Numbered from the stretch's first letter, positions 45,644 to 54,795 are shown. The stretch: DNA of 64,000 bases from Bradyrhizobium sp. CSA207 (GCF_029051685.1 NZ_JAACFT010000036.1:28627-92626), one strand, 5' to 3'. The notes: generated by a model not told the origin, from the sequence alone. Numbers and translations: made by a program.

Positions 45644-46624
45644 ATGAACATTGCTGTTCTCCCCAATTCGCCCGACACCGCGCCGCAGGCCGTCGATCCG
45701 CTCGACCATCTCGCCGACACGCTGTTTCATCCCATGGGCTCGGATGGCGTCTATGCCCGTACCGCGCTCTATGAAGGAATCGTCGAGCGGCTGGCCGCAC
45801 TGATCACCAGGCATCGCGAGGCGGGCACCGAGGTGATGCGCTTCCCGCCGGTGATGAGCCGTGCCCAGCTTGAAAAGTCCGGCTACCTGAAGAGCTTTCC
45901 GAACCTGCTCGGCTGCGTCTGCGGCCTGCACGGCACCGAGCGTGAGATCAATGCCGCGGTGAGCCGCTTCGATGCTGGCGGCGACTGGACCACATCGCTT
46001 TCGCCGGCCGATCTCGTGCTGTCGCCCGCCGCCTGCTATCCAGTCTATCCGATCGCGGCGAGCCGTGGCCAGCTGCCCAAGGGCGGCCTGCGCTTCGACG
46101 TCGCCGCCGATTGCTTCCGCCGCGAGCCGTCAAAGCATCTCGACCGGCTGCAATCGTTCCGGATGCGCGAATATGTCTGCATCGGCAGCCCCGACGACGT
46201 CGCCGATTTCCGCGAGCGCTGGATGGTGCGCGCGCAGGCGCTCGCGACAGATCTCGGTCTGACCTTCCGCGTCGACTATGCCAGCGATCCCTTCTTCGGC
46301 CGCGTCGGCCAGATGAAGGCGGTGAGCCAGAAGCAGCAGCAGCTCAAGTTCGAGCTCCTGATTCCGCTGCGCTCGGAAGAGCAGCCGACCGCCTGCATGA
46401 GCTTCAACTATCACCGCGAGCATTTCGGCACGACCTGGGGCATCCAGGACGCCGATGGCGAACCGGCGCACACCGGCTGCGTCGCCTTCGGCATGGACCG
46501 ACTCGCGGTCGCCATGTTCCACACCCACGGCACCGATCTCTCCGCGTGGCCTGCCAAGGTGCGGGACATCCTGGGCATGCAGCCGCAGGTCGCCGCCGAC
46601 GCCCACGGCGAAGGCTGGCGCTAA
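45644..46624 (+). CDS. Amino acid:[carrier protein] ligase (class II seryl-tRNA synthetase homologue)
   Basis: Enzyme of 326 residues that activates an amino acid with ATP and transfers it to the phosphopantetheine of a carrier protein instead of tRNA. It is a truncated relative of the archaeal-type seryl-tRNA synthetase without the tRNA-binding domain. The zinc ligands fall at Cys131, Glu176 and Cys279, the same numbers I recall for the B. japonicum enzyme Bll0957, and motif 2 is seen as FRREPSKHLDRLQSFRMREY. That enzyme prefers glycine; specificity here is expected but not proven to be the same. ATG 45644. Confidence 0.93.
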   Translation: MNIAVLPNSPDTAPQAVDPLDHLADTLFHPMGSDGVYARTALYEGIVERLAALITRHREAGTEVMRFPPVMSRAQLEKSGYLKSFPNLLGCVCGLHGTEREINAAVSRFDAGGDWTTSLSPADLVLSPAACYPVYPIAASRGQLPKGGLRFDVAADCFRREPSKHLDRLQSFRMREYVCIGSPDDVADFRERWMVRAQALATDLGLTFRVDYASDPFFGRVGQMKAVSQKQQQLKFELLIPLRSEEQPTACMSFNYHREHFGTTWGIQDADGEPAHTGCVAFGMDRLAVAMFHTHGTDLSAWPAKVRDILGMQPQVAADAHGEGWR

Positions 46625-46661
46625 CGGGAACGAGGCCTCTCTTACCACGGGCAAGACGAGC

Positions 46662-47537
46662 GTGATCCACACCAAGGTCCGATGCCGCGAGATTACCGAG
46701 TCCGATGTCGAAGCCATCGCGGATCTGCTGACGCGCGGCTTCGTCGGCCGCTCGCGCAACTACTGGATCCAGGGTCTACGCCGGCAGGCCTTCCGGCTCG
46801 TGCCGGAGGGCTATCCGCGCTTCGGCTACATGCTCGACAATGACGGCACTCCGGTCGGTGTCCTGCTGCTGATCTACACGACGCGGATGGAGGGCGAGGA
46901 CACCACCATCCAGTGCAATCTGTCGAGCTGGTATGTCGAGCCGGCCTACCGCAACTACGCGCCGCTGCTGACCAAGATCGCGCAGCGGCACAAGGAAGTG
47001 ACCTATCTCAACATCAGTCCGGCACCGTGGACTTGGCCGATCATCGAAACGCAGGGTTTTCGCGCCTATAGCCGCGGCATGTTCTTCTCGGTGCCGGCGC
47101 TGTCGCGCGCGCCGCGCTGGAGCAAGATTGAGGTGATCTCGCAGCACGCCAAGCAGGTCGACGGCCTCTCCGAGGCCGAGACGGAACTGCTGACGCGGCA
47201 TGCGCGCTACAATTGCCTCACTCTGGTCTGCCGCACGCAGCAGGGCACCTTCCCCTTCATCCTGCAATCGGTGCGCATCCGCCGCGGCATCATTGCCCCG
47301 CCGGCGATGCAGCTGATCTATTGCCGCAGCGCCGCCGAATATGCCACCTGCGCCGGCCGCATCGGCCGCCTGCTGCTCCGGCTTGGCAAGGTCGCCGTGG
47401 TCGTTGCTGGCAACGGTCCGATCCCCGGCGTCGCCGGCCTCTACACCGAGCGGCGCGGCCGCAAATATTTCAAGGGCCCGCACCCCCCGCGGCTGGCCGA
47501 TCTGACCGATACCGAGCTGGTGCTGTACGGGCCGTAG
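46662..47537 (+). CDS. GNAT-like acyltransferase of the aminoacyl-carrier locus
   Basis: Protein of 291 residues with a GTG start at 46662, 37 bases after the ligase stop. The N-terminal half looks like a GNAT acyltransferase (REITESDVEAIADLLTRGF, then VGVLLLIY as the central strand and VEPAYRN as the acceptor/CoA loop). The C-terminal half (from about residue 150) has no motif I can name. Position at the end of the dehydrogenase-ligase operon suggests that it transfers the carrier-bound group to an acceptor. The start could also be at an earlier codon overlapping the ligase gene. Confidence 0.75.
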   Translation: MIHTKVRCREITESDVEAIADLLTRGFVGRSRNYWIQGLRRQAFRLVPEGYPRFGYMLDNDGTPVGVLLLIYTTRMEGEDTTIQCNLSSWYVEPAYRNYAPLLTKIAQRHKEVTYLNISPAPWTWPIIETQGFRAYSRGMFFSVPALSRAPRWSKIEVISQHAKQVDGLSEAETELLTRHARYNCLTLVCRTQQGTFPFILQSVRIRRGIIAPPAMQLIYCRSAAEYATCAGRIGRLLLRLGKVAVVVAGNGPIPGVAGLYTERRGRKYFKGPHPPRLADLTDTELVLYGP

Positions 47538-47756
47538 CCCGAGGCGCGCGCCCGCACACTCGCCCTCGTCCCGAAGACCGGGACGACGCCGAGATTGTTG
47601 CATGCTCTCAACCAAGCGCAACATGCACGCTTCTCCGCATCGCCGGTCACCCTCCGTAAACTACTGCGCTTAAGGGACTTTTCCCGCCTCTTCGCTACCC
47701 TCGGCGTCTGAATGACGTTGCGTTAAGTCTATCGCCCGCCGAGACCCGCCGATCCC

Positions 47757-50624
47757 ATGACGTCGACCCACGACAACGAGCTTGGTGCACACTGCGAGCA
47801 GGGCCCGGAGGCCCTGGTCTCGCTGAGCCAGCTTGCGCTCGACCAAATGGAGCAGGGCGTCTGCGTCTACGACGCCGACAACCGGATCGTGCTGGTGAAC
47901 CAGCGCTATTTGAGCCTGTTCAACATGTCGGCCGAGATCGTGCGGATCGGCACGAGCTATCGCGACGTGCTCACCCACAGCGCGTCGCTCGGCAATTTCC
48001 CGGTGGATGAGATCGAGGCGCTCTACACCAGACGCTTGAAGCAGATCGCGGCCGGCGAGCCGTTCCGTGCCGAACAGCAACTTGCAAGCGGCCTCGTCAT
48101 GGCGCTCGAGCTCAAGCCGCTCCCCGGCGGCGGCTGGATGACGATCTGCGACGACGTCAGCCGCCTGGCCCGGCTCGAGGCGGAATTGCGCGTGCAGACC
48201 GAGCGCAGTCAGCATGCGCTCGCCAACATGTCGCACGGTCTCATCATGTACGATGCGGACAGCCGCGTCGTCGTCTGCAACGAACGCTTCGTGAATCTCT
48301 ACAACCTCGACGCCGACATCGTGAAGCCCGGCGTCGCGCACAGCGCCGCCATCGACCACTGGCTCTCGCGCGGCAACATGCCGGGCATGTCGGCCGACGA
48401 ATTCCACGAGACGAGGCTCGAGGACGTGCGCGCCAGGAAGGCGAAAACCCTGCTGGTGATGCGTTACGACGGGCGGATGGTGCAGGCGGTGTCCCGCTTC
48501 CTGCCCGACGGCGGCTGGGTGACGGTGCACGAGGACGTCACCGAGCGGCTGCAATACGAAGAGACCCTGCGGCAGCAGAACTTCATCCTCGATGCAGCGC
48601 TGGAGAACATGGCGCACGGGCTCGCATTTTTCGACAGCGACATGCGCCTTCGCGTGTGCAACGCCACTTATCGCAAGATCTATCGGCTGTCGCCGGAGGA
48701 GACCAGGGCCGGCACGCATCTCGCCGAGCTGATCGAGCGGTCGATGGCGAACGGCGCGTTCTCTTCGGAATACAGTCCGCAACAACTCCTGGAAATGGCC
48801 AGTGCACGAATTGCGAACCGGGATTCGTCGCCGATGCGGCGGAGCATGTCGAACGATACCGTGATTTCGGTGCGCTACTGTGCGCTGCCCGATGGCGGCT
48901 TCGTCGCCACCTACGAGGATATCACCGAGCGCGAGCGCGCAATCGAAGAGTTGAGCGAGCAATATCGCCGCTTCGACGCGGCGCTGAACAATATGAGCCA
49001 GGGCCTGTGCATGCTTGATTCGAGCCTGCACGTGATCGTCTGCAACCGCCGTTACATCGAGATGTATGGTCTCTCGCCCGACATCGTGAAGCCCGGCGTC
49101 TCGATGCGGGAGATCATGGAACATAGCTGCGAGATTGGCATCCATCCGGACATGACGGGTGCCAGGCTCTATGCCGACTATGTCGAGCGGCTGCGCGAGG
49201 GCGAGCACACGCTGCACCGCCATTTGAGCGACGGCCGCATCATCAAGCTCAATCACAAGCGGATGGAGCATGGCGGCTGGGTCGTCACCTATGAGGACGT
49301 CACCGAGCGCCACAAGGCCCAGGCCCGCGTCGCGCACATGGCGCAGCACGATTCGCTCACCGACCTGCCCAATCGGACGCTGTTCCGCGAGAAAATGGGC
49401 GAGGGACTGAACCAGATCGCGATCGCCGGCGGCGCCATGGCCGTGCTGTGCTTCGACCTCGACAATTTCAAGACCGTCAACGACCGCCTCGGACACGCCG
49501 CCGGCGACCGGTTGCTGCGCTGGGTCGCGGCGCGGCTGAGGGAGAATGTCGGCGAGCACGACACGGTCGCGCGCCTCGGCGGCGACGAGTTTGCCGTTCT
49601 CCAGCGCGGTCCGCAGCCACAATCGGCCGAGCGGCTCGCGCGCCGACTGGTCGAGATCATCGGCCGTCCGCCGCCGCTGGAGAGCCAGTCGATCCATATC
49701 GGCGTCTCCGTCGGCATCGCGATCGCGCCCGACCACGGTCTCGACGCCGACGAGCTGATGAAATGCGCCGACCTCGCGCTGTACCAGGCCAAGGCCAAGG
49801 GCCGCGGCGCCTATCAGCTGTTCGAGCCCGAAATGGAGGAAGAGGCGCGCAGCCGGCACGCGCTGGAACATGATCTGCGCGGCGCGCTGGAGGCCAGCGA
49901 ATTTCATCTGGTGTTCCAGCCGCAGGTGCTGCTCGACACGTCCGAGCTCACCGGGTTCGAGGCGCTGCTGCGCTGGAAACATCCCTCGCGCGGCCTGGTC
50001 TCGCCGGCCGAGTTCATTCCGATCGCCGAGGAGACCGGCCTGATCGTTCCGATCGGCGAATGGGTACTGCGCACCGCCTGCGCGACCGCGGCGTCCTGGC
50101 CCGACGTCACCATCGCGGTCAACCTGTCCCCGGTGCAGTTTCGCTCGCGCGGGCTGGTGGCGATGGTCACGAGCGCGCTCGCCGAGGCCGGCCTGCCGCC
50201 GCAGCGGCTCGAGCTCGAGGTTACCGAGACCGCGCTGCTCGACGACAGCGAGGCGACGATCGCGATTCTGCACCAGCTCCGTTCGCTCGGAGTGCGCGTC
50301 AGCCTCGACGATTTCGGCGTCGGCTATTCCTCGCTCAGCTATTTGCGCAAATTTCCATTCGACCGCATCAAGATAGACCGTTCCTTCGTCGGCACGCTCG
50401 GCGAAAGCCCGGAAAGCATCGCCATTGTCCGCACCATCGCGAGCCTCGGCTCGGTGCTCGGCGTCGAGACCACGGCGGAGGGCGTCGAGACGATCGAGCA
50501 GCTCGACTTCGTGCGTGAATGCGGCTGCACCGCAGTGCAGGGATATTATTTCGGCAGGCCGTGCCCGGCGGCCGAGGTCGTCCACACGATCGAGCGGCTC
50601 AACGCGGTCCGGCGCGTTGCGTAA
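47757..50624 (+). CDS. PAS-GGDEF-EAL cyclic-di-GMP signalling protein
   Basis: Cytoplasmic protein of 955 residues; no membrane segment. Four PAS-like sensor modules in a row share the opening M-x-x-G-L/V-x-x-x-D (near residues 27, 158, 283 and 412). A GGDEF domain follows with an intact RLGGDEFAVL (about 606-615) and an EAL domain with intact GFEALLRWKH (about 733) plus the DDFGVGYSSL catalytic loop. Both halves keep their catalytic residues, so it may both make and break c-di-GMP depending on the sensor state. Monocistronic. Confidence 0.93.
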   Translation: MTSTHDNELGAHCEQGPEALVSLSQLALDQMEQGVCVYDADNRIVLVNQRYLSLFNMSAEIVRIGTSYRDVLTHSASLGNFPVDEIEALYTRRLKQIAAGEPFRAEQQLASGLVMALELKPLPGGGWMTICDDVSRLARLEAELRVQTERSQHALANMSHGLIMYDADSRVVVCNERFVNLYNLDADIVKPGVAHSAAIDHWLSRGNMPGMSADEFHETRLEDVRARKAKTLLVMRYDGRMVQAVSRFLPDGGWVTVHEDVTERLQYEETLRQQNFILDAALENMAHGLAFFDSDMRLRVCNATYRKIYRLSPEETRAGTHLAELIERSMANGAFSSEYSPQQLLEMASARIANRDSSPMRRSMSNDTVISVRYCALPDGGFVATYEDITERERAIEELSEQYRRFDAALNNMSQGLCMLDSSLHVIVCNRRYIEMYGLSPDIVKPGVSMREIMEHSCEIGIHPDMTGARLYADYVERLREGEHTLHRHLSDGRIIKLNHKRMEHGGWVVTYEDVTERHKAQARVAHMAQHDSLTDLPNRTLFREKMGEGLNQIAIAGGAMAVLCFDLDNFKTVNDRLGHAAGDRLLRWVAARLRENVGEHDTVARLGGDEFAVLQRGPQPQSAERLARRLVEIIGRPPPLESQSIHIGVSVGIAIAPDHGLDADELMKCADLALYQAKAKGRGAYQLFEPEMEEEARSRHALEHDLRGALEASEFHLVFQPQVLLDTSELTGFEALLRWKHPSRGLVSPAEFIPIAEETGLIVPIGEWVLRTACATAASWPDVTIAVNLSPVQFRSRGLVAMVTSALAEAGLPPQRLELEVTETALLDDSEATIAILHQLRSLGVRVSLDDFGVGYSSLSYLRKFPFDRIKIDRSFVGTLGESPESIAIVRTIASLGSVLGVETTAEGVETIEQLDFVRECGCTAVQGYYFGRPCPAAEVVHTIERLNAVRRVA

Positions 50625-50878
50625 GAACTTTACCCGCCCCTGCGCGCTGCGCTCCGCGCCAGATTCCGCCATGTGAGTGCAGATATTGAAGCTGCCCTAC
50701 AACGCCGCTGTTGCCGGCGCTCCGCAAAAAGCGCGAGCTGGTGAGGCGGTCAAAGGCGTATTGACGCCGTGTGCACCCACTTCTTCAGCGGAGGGCAAGC
50801 CGTGGCTCGGCGACGCGGATTGCCCGGTCATCCAGCGGCTGGGCACAGTCGGCCGCGCGGCGTGAGCGCAGAGCGTGA

Positions 50879-51343
50879 TCAATCCTCGCCGGTTCCTTCG
50901 AGCCGATCGCGCAGAGCGTTAAGCACACGGTGCGCGATTTCGATCTCATTGACCGAGAAGCCGTGCGACAGGCCATTGACCCATGGGACCTGCAACCGGC
51001 CCGCGGCATCGTAGATCTGCCTGCCCCTGTCGGTGAGCACCACAAGCTGCGCCCGGCGATGATGCGGGTTGGCCTCGAACACGACGAGACCATCGCGCTC
51101 AAGGTCGTTGACGATACGTTGCACGTTCTGGCGATTGGCGCCCAGATTGCGCGCCAACCAGGCGACCGGCTCCGGGCGGTCAGCATCGATGATCGCCCCA
51201 AGGATCTGCCAGCGCGCACTGGTGAGACCGAGCGACGCCACCAGCCGATCGCCAGCGGTCAGGAGAAGGCCGTTAGCCCGGAACAGGTCGAGGATCAGGC
51301 TTGTCAGCGCCTCGCCCGCCGGGGTGCGCTTGCTCTTGCTCAT
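50879..51343 (-). CDS. MarR-family transcriptional regulator
   Basis: Winged-helix regulator of 154 residues. The DNA-binding part has LTSARWQILGAIIDA, ARNLGANRQNVQRIVNDLER as the recognition helix and HHRRAQLVVLTDRGR as the wing. It is divergent from the monooxygenase gene at 51441, and the 97 bases between contain a perfect palindrome, so it very likely represses both genes and is released by a small phenolic or quinone-like ligand. Start ATG 51343. Confidence 0.92.
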   Translation of the reverse strand: MSKSKRTPAGEALTSLILDLFRANGLLLTAGDRLVASLGLTSARWQILGAIIDADRPEPVAWLARNLGANRQNVQRIVNDLERDGLVVFEANPHHRRAQLVVLTDRGRQIYDAAGRLQVPWVNGLSHGFSVNEIEIAHRVLNALRDRLEGTGED

Positions 51344-51359
51344 TTGTCACGATCATTCT

Positions 51360-51383
51360 CTATTGACATGATGATGTCAATAG
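51360..51383. promoter_or_regulatory. MarR operator palindrome
   Basis: CTATTGACAT, spacer GATG, then ATGTCAATAG: perfect 10-base arms around a four-base spacer. The TTGACA inside it looks like a -35 box facing the monooxygenase gene. A weaker second match (TTGTCAAATTAACATGATGA) begins at 51398. Confidence 0.8.
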
Positions 51384-51440
51384 TCTATGTCCTGGATTGT
51401 CAAATTAACATGATGATACCAAATCGAACGGAGCGATGCC

Positions 51441-51809
51441 ATGCCCCAGATGCGCCCCCTCGATCCGGCCTTTCCGATTGACCGTCAGATCGCGCTCGAT
51501 GCCGGCCCCGTGGTGCTGGTGAATCTGTTCACGCTCGATGCGGCCGACGAACAGGGCTTCCTGAAGAGCTGGCAGGATGATGCCGCCTTCATGAAGCGGC
51601 AACCGGGTTTCATATCAACTCAGCTTCACCGCGCCGTCGGCGACAACCCGACCTATCTCAATTACGCAGTGTGGGAATCCAACGCGCATTTCCGCGCGGC
51701 CTTCGCTCACCCGGAATTCCGGGCCAAGATTGCAGTCTATCCCGCATCCGCCGTCGCGAGCCCGCATCTGTTTCAGAAGGTCGCGGTGCCCGGCATCTGC
51801 GTAGCGTAG
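51441..51809 (+). CDS. Antibiotic biosynthesis monooxygenase (ABM) domain protein
   Basis: Small protein of 122 residues in the ABM/dimeric alpha-beta barrel family (VVLVNLFTL strand, QPGFISTQLHRAVGDNPTYL, NYAVWESNAHFRAAF). Members are cofactor-free quinone-forming monooxygenases or haem-degrading relatives; the reaction is not predictable. ATG 51441 is in the operator-proximal position and probably under the divergent MarR gene. It is convergent with the c-di-GMP gene downstream. Confidence 0.85.
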   Translation: MPQMRPLDPAFPIDRQIALDAGPVVLVNLFTLDAADEQGFLKSWQDDAAFMKRQPGFISTQLHRAVGDNPTYLNYAVWESNAHFRAAFAHPEFRAKIAVYPASAVASPHLFQKVAVPGICVA

Positions 51810-51827
51810 CTGCAGATCCCAAGGCGG

Positions 51828-53543
51828 TTACCCCGCCGCCGGCAACGCGCTGTCCGGCGGAGCGCCCCAGGGGCGCTCGGCCGAGGCGAGCCCGATCAGG
51901 CGTCCCTGAATGTAGTCGCAACCCCAGTCGCGCAGCATGTTGGCGGCTTCCTCGTCCTGCACCCATTCGGCAACCGTCTTGATGTCGAGGCGGCGGGCGA
52001 GATCGATCAGGGTCTGCACGAAAGCACGGTCGTCGGGGGAGCGGGTGATATTCTGCACGAACGCGCCGTCGATCTTGACAATGTCCACGCCCAGCTTGCG
52101 CAAATTCCGGAACGAGGTGTAACCGGCGCCGAAATCGTCGATCGCGATGCGGCTGCCGAAATTCTTCAGCCGCGTGACGAAACCGCGGACGTCGTCGATG
52201 TCCTGGATCGCAACCGTCTCGGTGATCTCGACGATGAGCCGCTCGGCGACGCCGGGATGGGCGCGCATGAGCGACTCAATTCCCGCCCACCAGTCCGGAT
52301 CCATGGTCGTATCCGGCGAGATGTTGAGGCTGAGCCGAATGTCAGGCGCGGCGGCGAGCTCGGCGACGACGAGCTCGAGCACACGGTGATCGACCAGGCG
52401 GATGAGGCCGAGCCGCTCGGCCACCGGCACGATGTCGGGCGCGAGCAGCACCTGGCCGTCGCCCTGATCCATCCGCACCAGACATTCGTGGAACGCGCCC
52501 TCGCGCGAGGCGGCCGACACCACCGGCTCATAGGCGAGCCTGATGCGGCGTTCGTTCAGCGCGGTGACAATCTCGTCGGTGACGCGGATGTTGACGCGGC
52601 GTTGCGCGTCGCGCTCGGCATTCGGCCGCCACGCGGCGAACGAGCCGGAGCGGCGACGCTTGGCGGCGTCGAGCGTCTCATGGGCGCGATTGACCGCCTC
52701 ATCGGTGCTGCGGGCATAACGCGGCAGGCTGACCGCGCCGATTGAGGCGGTGACCGACACCGGGCCGGACTTGGTCGGCACCACCTCGTCGCGAATGCCG
52801 GCGAGAAAGCGCTCGGCCGCGACGTTCATGTCGTCGACGGTGCAGTTCTTCAGGATCAGGCCGAACTTGTTGCCGGAGAAGCGCCCGAGCACATCGCCGC
52901 CGCGCAGCCGCGTGCGGATACGCTTTGCCACGTCGAGGATCACGGCATCCGCAACATCGAAGCCGAAGGCGTCGTTGACACGCGCGAGATGGTCGATGCC
53001 GACCAGCATGAAGGCTGCGGTCGAGCGGAAGCGCGTCGTCTCCTCGATCGCCTCGGCCAGCGCCGCGATCAGATGGGAACGGTTGAGTTCGCCGGTCAGG
53101 GGATCGAGCCGGGCGAGCCTTGTCAGCTCCTCCTCGCGGGCGTGGCGCTCGTTGTTGATGCGGACGGAGCCGATCGCGCGCACCGGGCGGCCATCGGGAC
53201 CGGCGAACCAGCGGCCGGTCTCCTCGATCCAGACCACGGGATCTGACGCGCTCATGCGCACGCCGTATTCGACCCGATAGGGCGTGCCGTCAGCGCCGTG
53301 CACGGCGGAGCTCTGCGCCAACGCGGCGGTCCGCAGCGATTGCGCGGGCTCGATCAGCTTGGCGAACTCGGCACCGGTGGCAAGCCGCTCGGCGGGGATG
53401 CCGGGGAAGACGGCGCCGACCTGCTCGCCCCAAACTATGGCGTCGCTGGTGAGATCCCAGGCGAACACGGCTTGGCCAAGGGCGGCCAGAATTTCGGAGG
53501 CCTGCGGCAGTGCGGGGGTCAAAATCGCCTCGATTCGGGACAT
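51828..53543 (-). CDS. GGDEF-EAL protein with degenerate GGDEF
   Basis: About 571 residues. A PAS-like N-terminus (ALGQAVFAWDLTSDAIVWGE) precedes a GGDEF domain in which the active-site motif is FSGNKFGLIL, so cyclase activity is probably lost. The EAL domain has ECL in place of EAL (AFHECLVRMD) but keeps the ITET, DDFGAGYTSF and KIDGAFVQNI motifs, so phosphodiesterase activity is possible. I use ATG 53543; a GTG at 53564 is equally open, as neither has a clear ribosome site. Confidence 0.88.
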   Translation of the reverse strand: MSRIEAILTPALPQASEILAALGQAVFAWDLTSDAIVWGEQVGAVFPGIPAERLATGAEFAKLIEPAQSLRTAALAQSSAVHGADGTPYRVEYGVRMSASDPVVWIEETGRWFAGPDGRPVRAIGSVRINNERHAREEELTRLARLDPLTGELNRSHLIAALAEAIEETTRFRSTAAFMLVGIDHLARVNDAFGFDVADAVILDVAKRIRTRLRGGDVLGRFSGNKFGLILKNCTVDDMNVAAERFLAGIRDEVVPTKSGPVSVTASIGAVSLPRYARSTDEAVNRAHETLDAAKRRRSGSFAAWRPNAERDAQRRVNIRVTDEIVTALNERRIRLAYEPVVSAASREGAFHECLVRMDQGDGQVLLAPDIVPVAERLGLIRLVDHRVLELVVAELAAAPDIRLSLNISPDTTMDPDWWAGIESLMRAHPGVAERLIVEITETVAIQDIDDVRGFVTRLKNFGSRIAIDDFGAGYTSFRNLRKLGVDIVKIDGAFVQNITRSPDDRAFVQTLIDLARRLDIKTVAEWVQDEEAANMLRDWGCDYIQGRLIGLASAERPWGAPPDSALPAAG

Positions 53544-53743
53544 CAGGAGGTCCTGAGCCGGCACAGGATAGAGCCAGATTCGCCCCCGACCCTAGGCAAA
53601 GTTGATAAACAATTTGGAAACCACATTTTGCAGGCTCCCGGAACCAAACCGGCCCGGCCGGCATAGGCTTTGCGAGTACATGACACGCACCGGCGCCAGC
53701 GTCCCGAAACGCGACAGGTTCTGCCGGATCAACGGTGATTGCG

Positions 53744-54004
53744 ATGTTGAGTACTGATCGATCGGACGGGATGGAAAGCGGCGCGGGCACGGCCCTGGTG
53801 CCGCTGATGCCGACACTTGCGTGGGCCCACAAGGCGCCACTGCCCCGTCCGGATTCGAGCTTCGTCACCCAGCTCATCGCCAACGCCGAGCACCTGCCCC
53901 AGGCCAGCCAGCTCCGCCGCGCTTCTTCCGAGGATGTGCAGGTAGCCTATGGCAGCAGGCGCCCGCTGCAAACCGTCAGCGCCCGCACGCGGCAGGTGGC
54001 TTGA
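53744..54004 (+). CDS. Small uncharacterised protein
   Basis: Eighty-six residues from ATG 53744 (a GTG at 53735 is in frame). The central part DSSFVTQLIANAEHLPQASQ followed by LRRASSEDVQVAY resembles small Rhizobiales proteins I recall without a function. No membrane segment or cysteine. It is six bases from the convergent membrane protein gene. The coding case rests on codon use and on that resemblance. Confidence 0.6.
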   Translation: MLSTDRSDGMESGAGTALVPLMPTLAWAHKAPLPRPDSSFVTQLIANAEHLPQASQLRRASSEDVQVAYGSRRPLQTVSARTRQVA

Positions 54005-54010
54005 GGTTGA

Positions 54011-54733
54011 TCAGCGCGGCGCGTCGGGAGACGAGGGCGTACCGTTGCCCGGCTGCAAATGCGGCGAGGGGATTTCCGGCGACGGCGGGATGCTCTGCAC
54101 AGGCTTCGGCGCGGGATGATCCATCAGCACGGATTCGGCGACCGATTGCGCCGAGGGCGCGGGTGGCGCCGCCGGTGACTGCGGCACAGCGACCGGCTCG
54201 AACTTGGGCTCGAAGGTTGCTTCATCGGCCGGCACCTCGACCTGACGCTTGGCCTTGCGCGGCGCCGCCTCGGCAACATAGGTCGCGCGGCGACGCGTGC
54301 GCTGGGCGATGCCGCCGAGGAAATCGGCCATCGCGAGCAGCACCAGGAGGAAATAAGTGGAGTTGCCGAATTTGGGCCACATCACGAATTCGGCTGCTGC
54401 CGCGCCGAACACGATCAGCGACAGCAAATGATCCATCAGGAATTTCGAGCCTGGTCGCGCGCCTTTGACCACTTCAAGCAGCAGCAGCACGACGCCGAGC
54501 GCCAGCATCACATCGGCGAGCGTGACCGGCCAGGTCTCGCCTGACATCATCGGCACATTGAACAGCACATCCGTGAAGGACACGGTGGGCATCAGGAAGG
54601 CGATGATGTTGTAGACCGCGAGCGGGATCAGAAGCAGCGGGAAACCGACCATCGGCAAAATGCCTTCTCGATCAAGATGTCCAGGCAGGACAATGCGGCG
54701 GCGAAGCGTTTGCTCCGCCGCCGTCACCGTCAT
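54011..54733 (-). CDS. Membrane protein with proline-rich cytoplasmic tail
   Basis: Two hundred and forty residues from ATG 54733. Four hydrophobic segments lie in residues 27-145 (LPMVGFPLLLIPLAVYNIIA; VTLADVMLALGVVLLLLEVV; LLSLIVFGAAAAEFVMWP; YFLLVLLAMADFLGGI). The C-terminal 80 residues are basic then proline/serine-rich and probably disordered. I do not recognise a function. Transcribed in the same direction as rpmF upstream but separated from it by a terminator-like hairpin. Confidence 0.8.
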   Translation of the reverse strand: MTVTAAEQTLRRRIVLPGHLDREGILPMVGFPLLLIPLAVYNIIAFLMPTVSFTDVLFNVPMMSGETWPVTLADVMLALGVVLLLLEVVKGARPGSKFLMDHLLSLIVFGAAAAEFVMWPKFGNSTYFLLVLLAMADFLGGIAQRTRRRATYVAEAAPRKAKRQVEVPADEATFEPKFEPVAVPQSPAAPPAPSAQSVAESVLMDHPAPKPVQSIPPSPEIPSPHLQPGNGTPSSPDAPR

Positions 54734-54754
54734 ATCTCATGGGTTGGCCGAAAT

Positions 54755-54779
54755 CAGGCAGGCTCAATCATCCTGCCTG
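54755..54779 (-). terminator. Terminator-like hairpin after rpmF
   Basis: On the minus strand CAGGCAGG, loop ATGATTGAG, CCTGCCTG and then ATTT. Eight perfect pairs, but only a short T run. A second imperfect hairpin overlaps the end of rpmF just upstream. Confidence 0.5.
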
Positions 54780-54795
54780 AGAAAGAATCCTGCCT

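Noticed and set aside
47670..50672. 1000-residue frame antisense to the PAS-GGDEF-EAL gene
   Set aside because: The plus strand has intact PAS, GGDEF and EAL motifs; the antisense product is only biased composition.
50677..50865. 62-residue frame between the c-di-GMP gene and marR
   Set aside because: No motif, no ribosome site worth noting, and a similar-size frame exists on the opposite strand; treated as chance.
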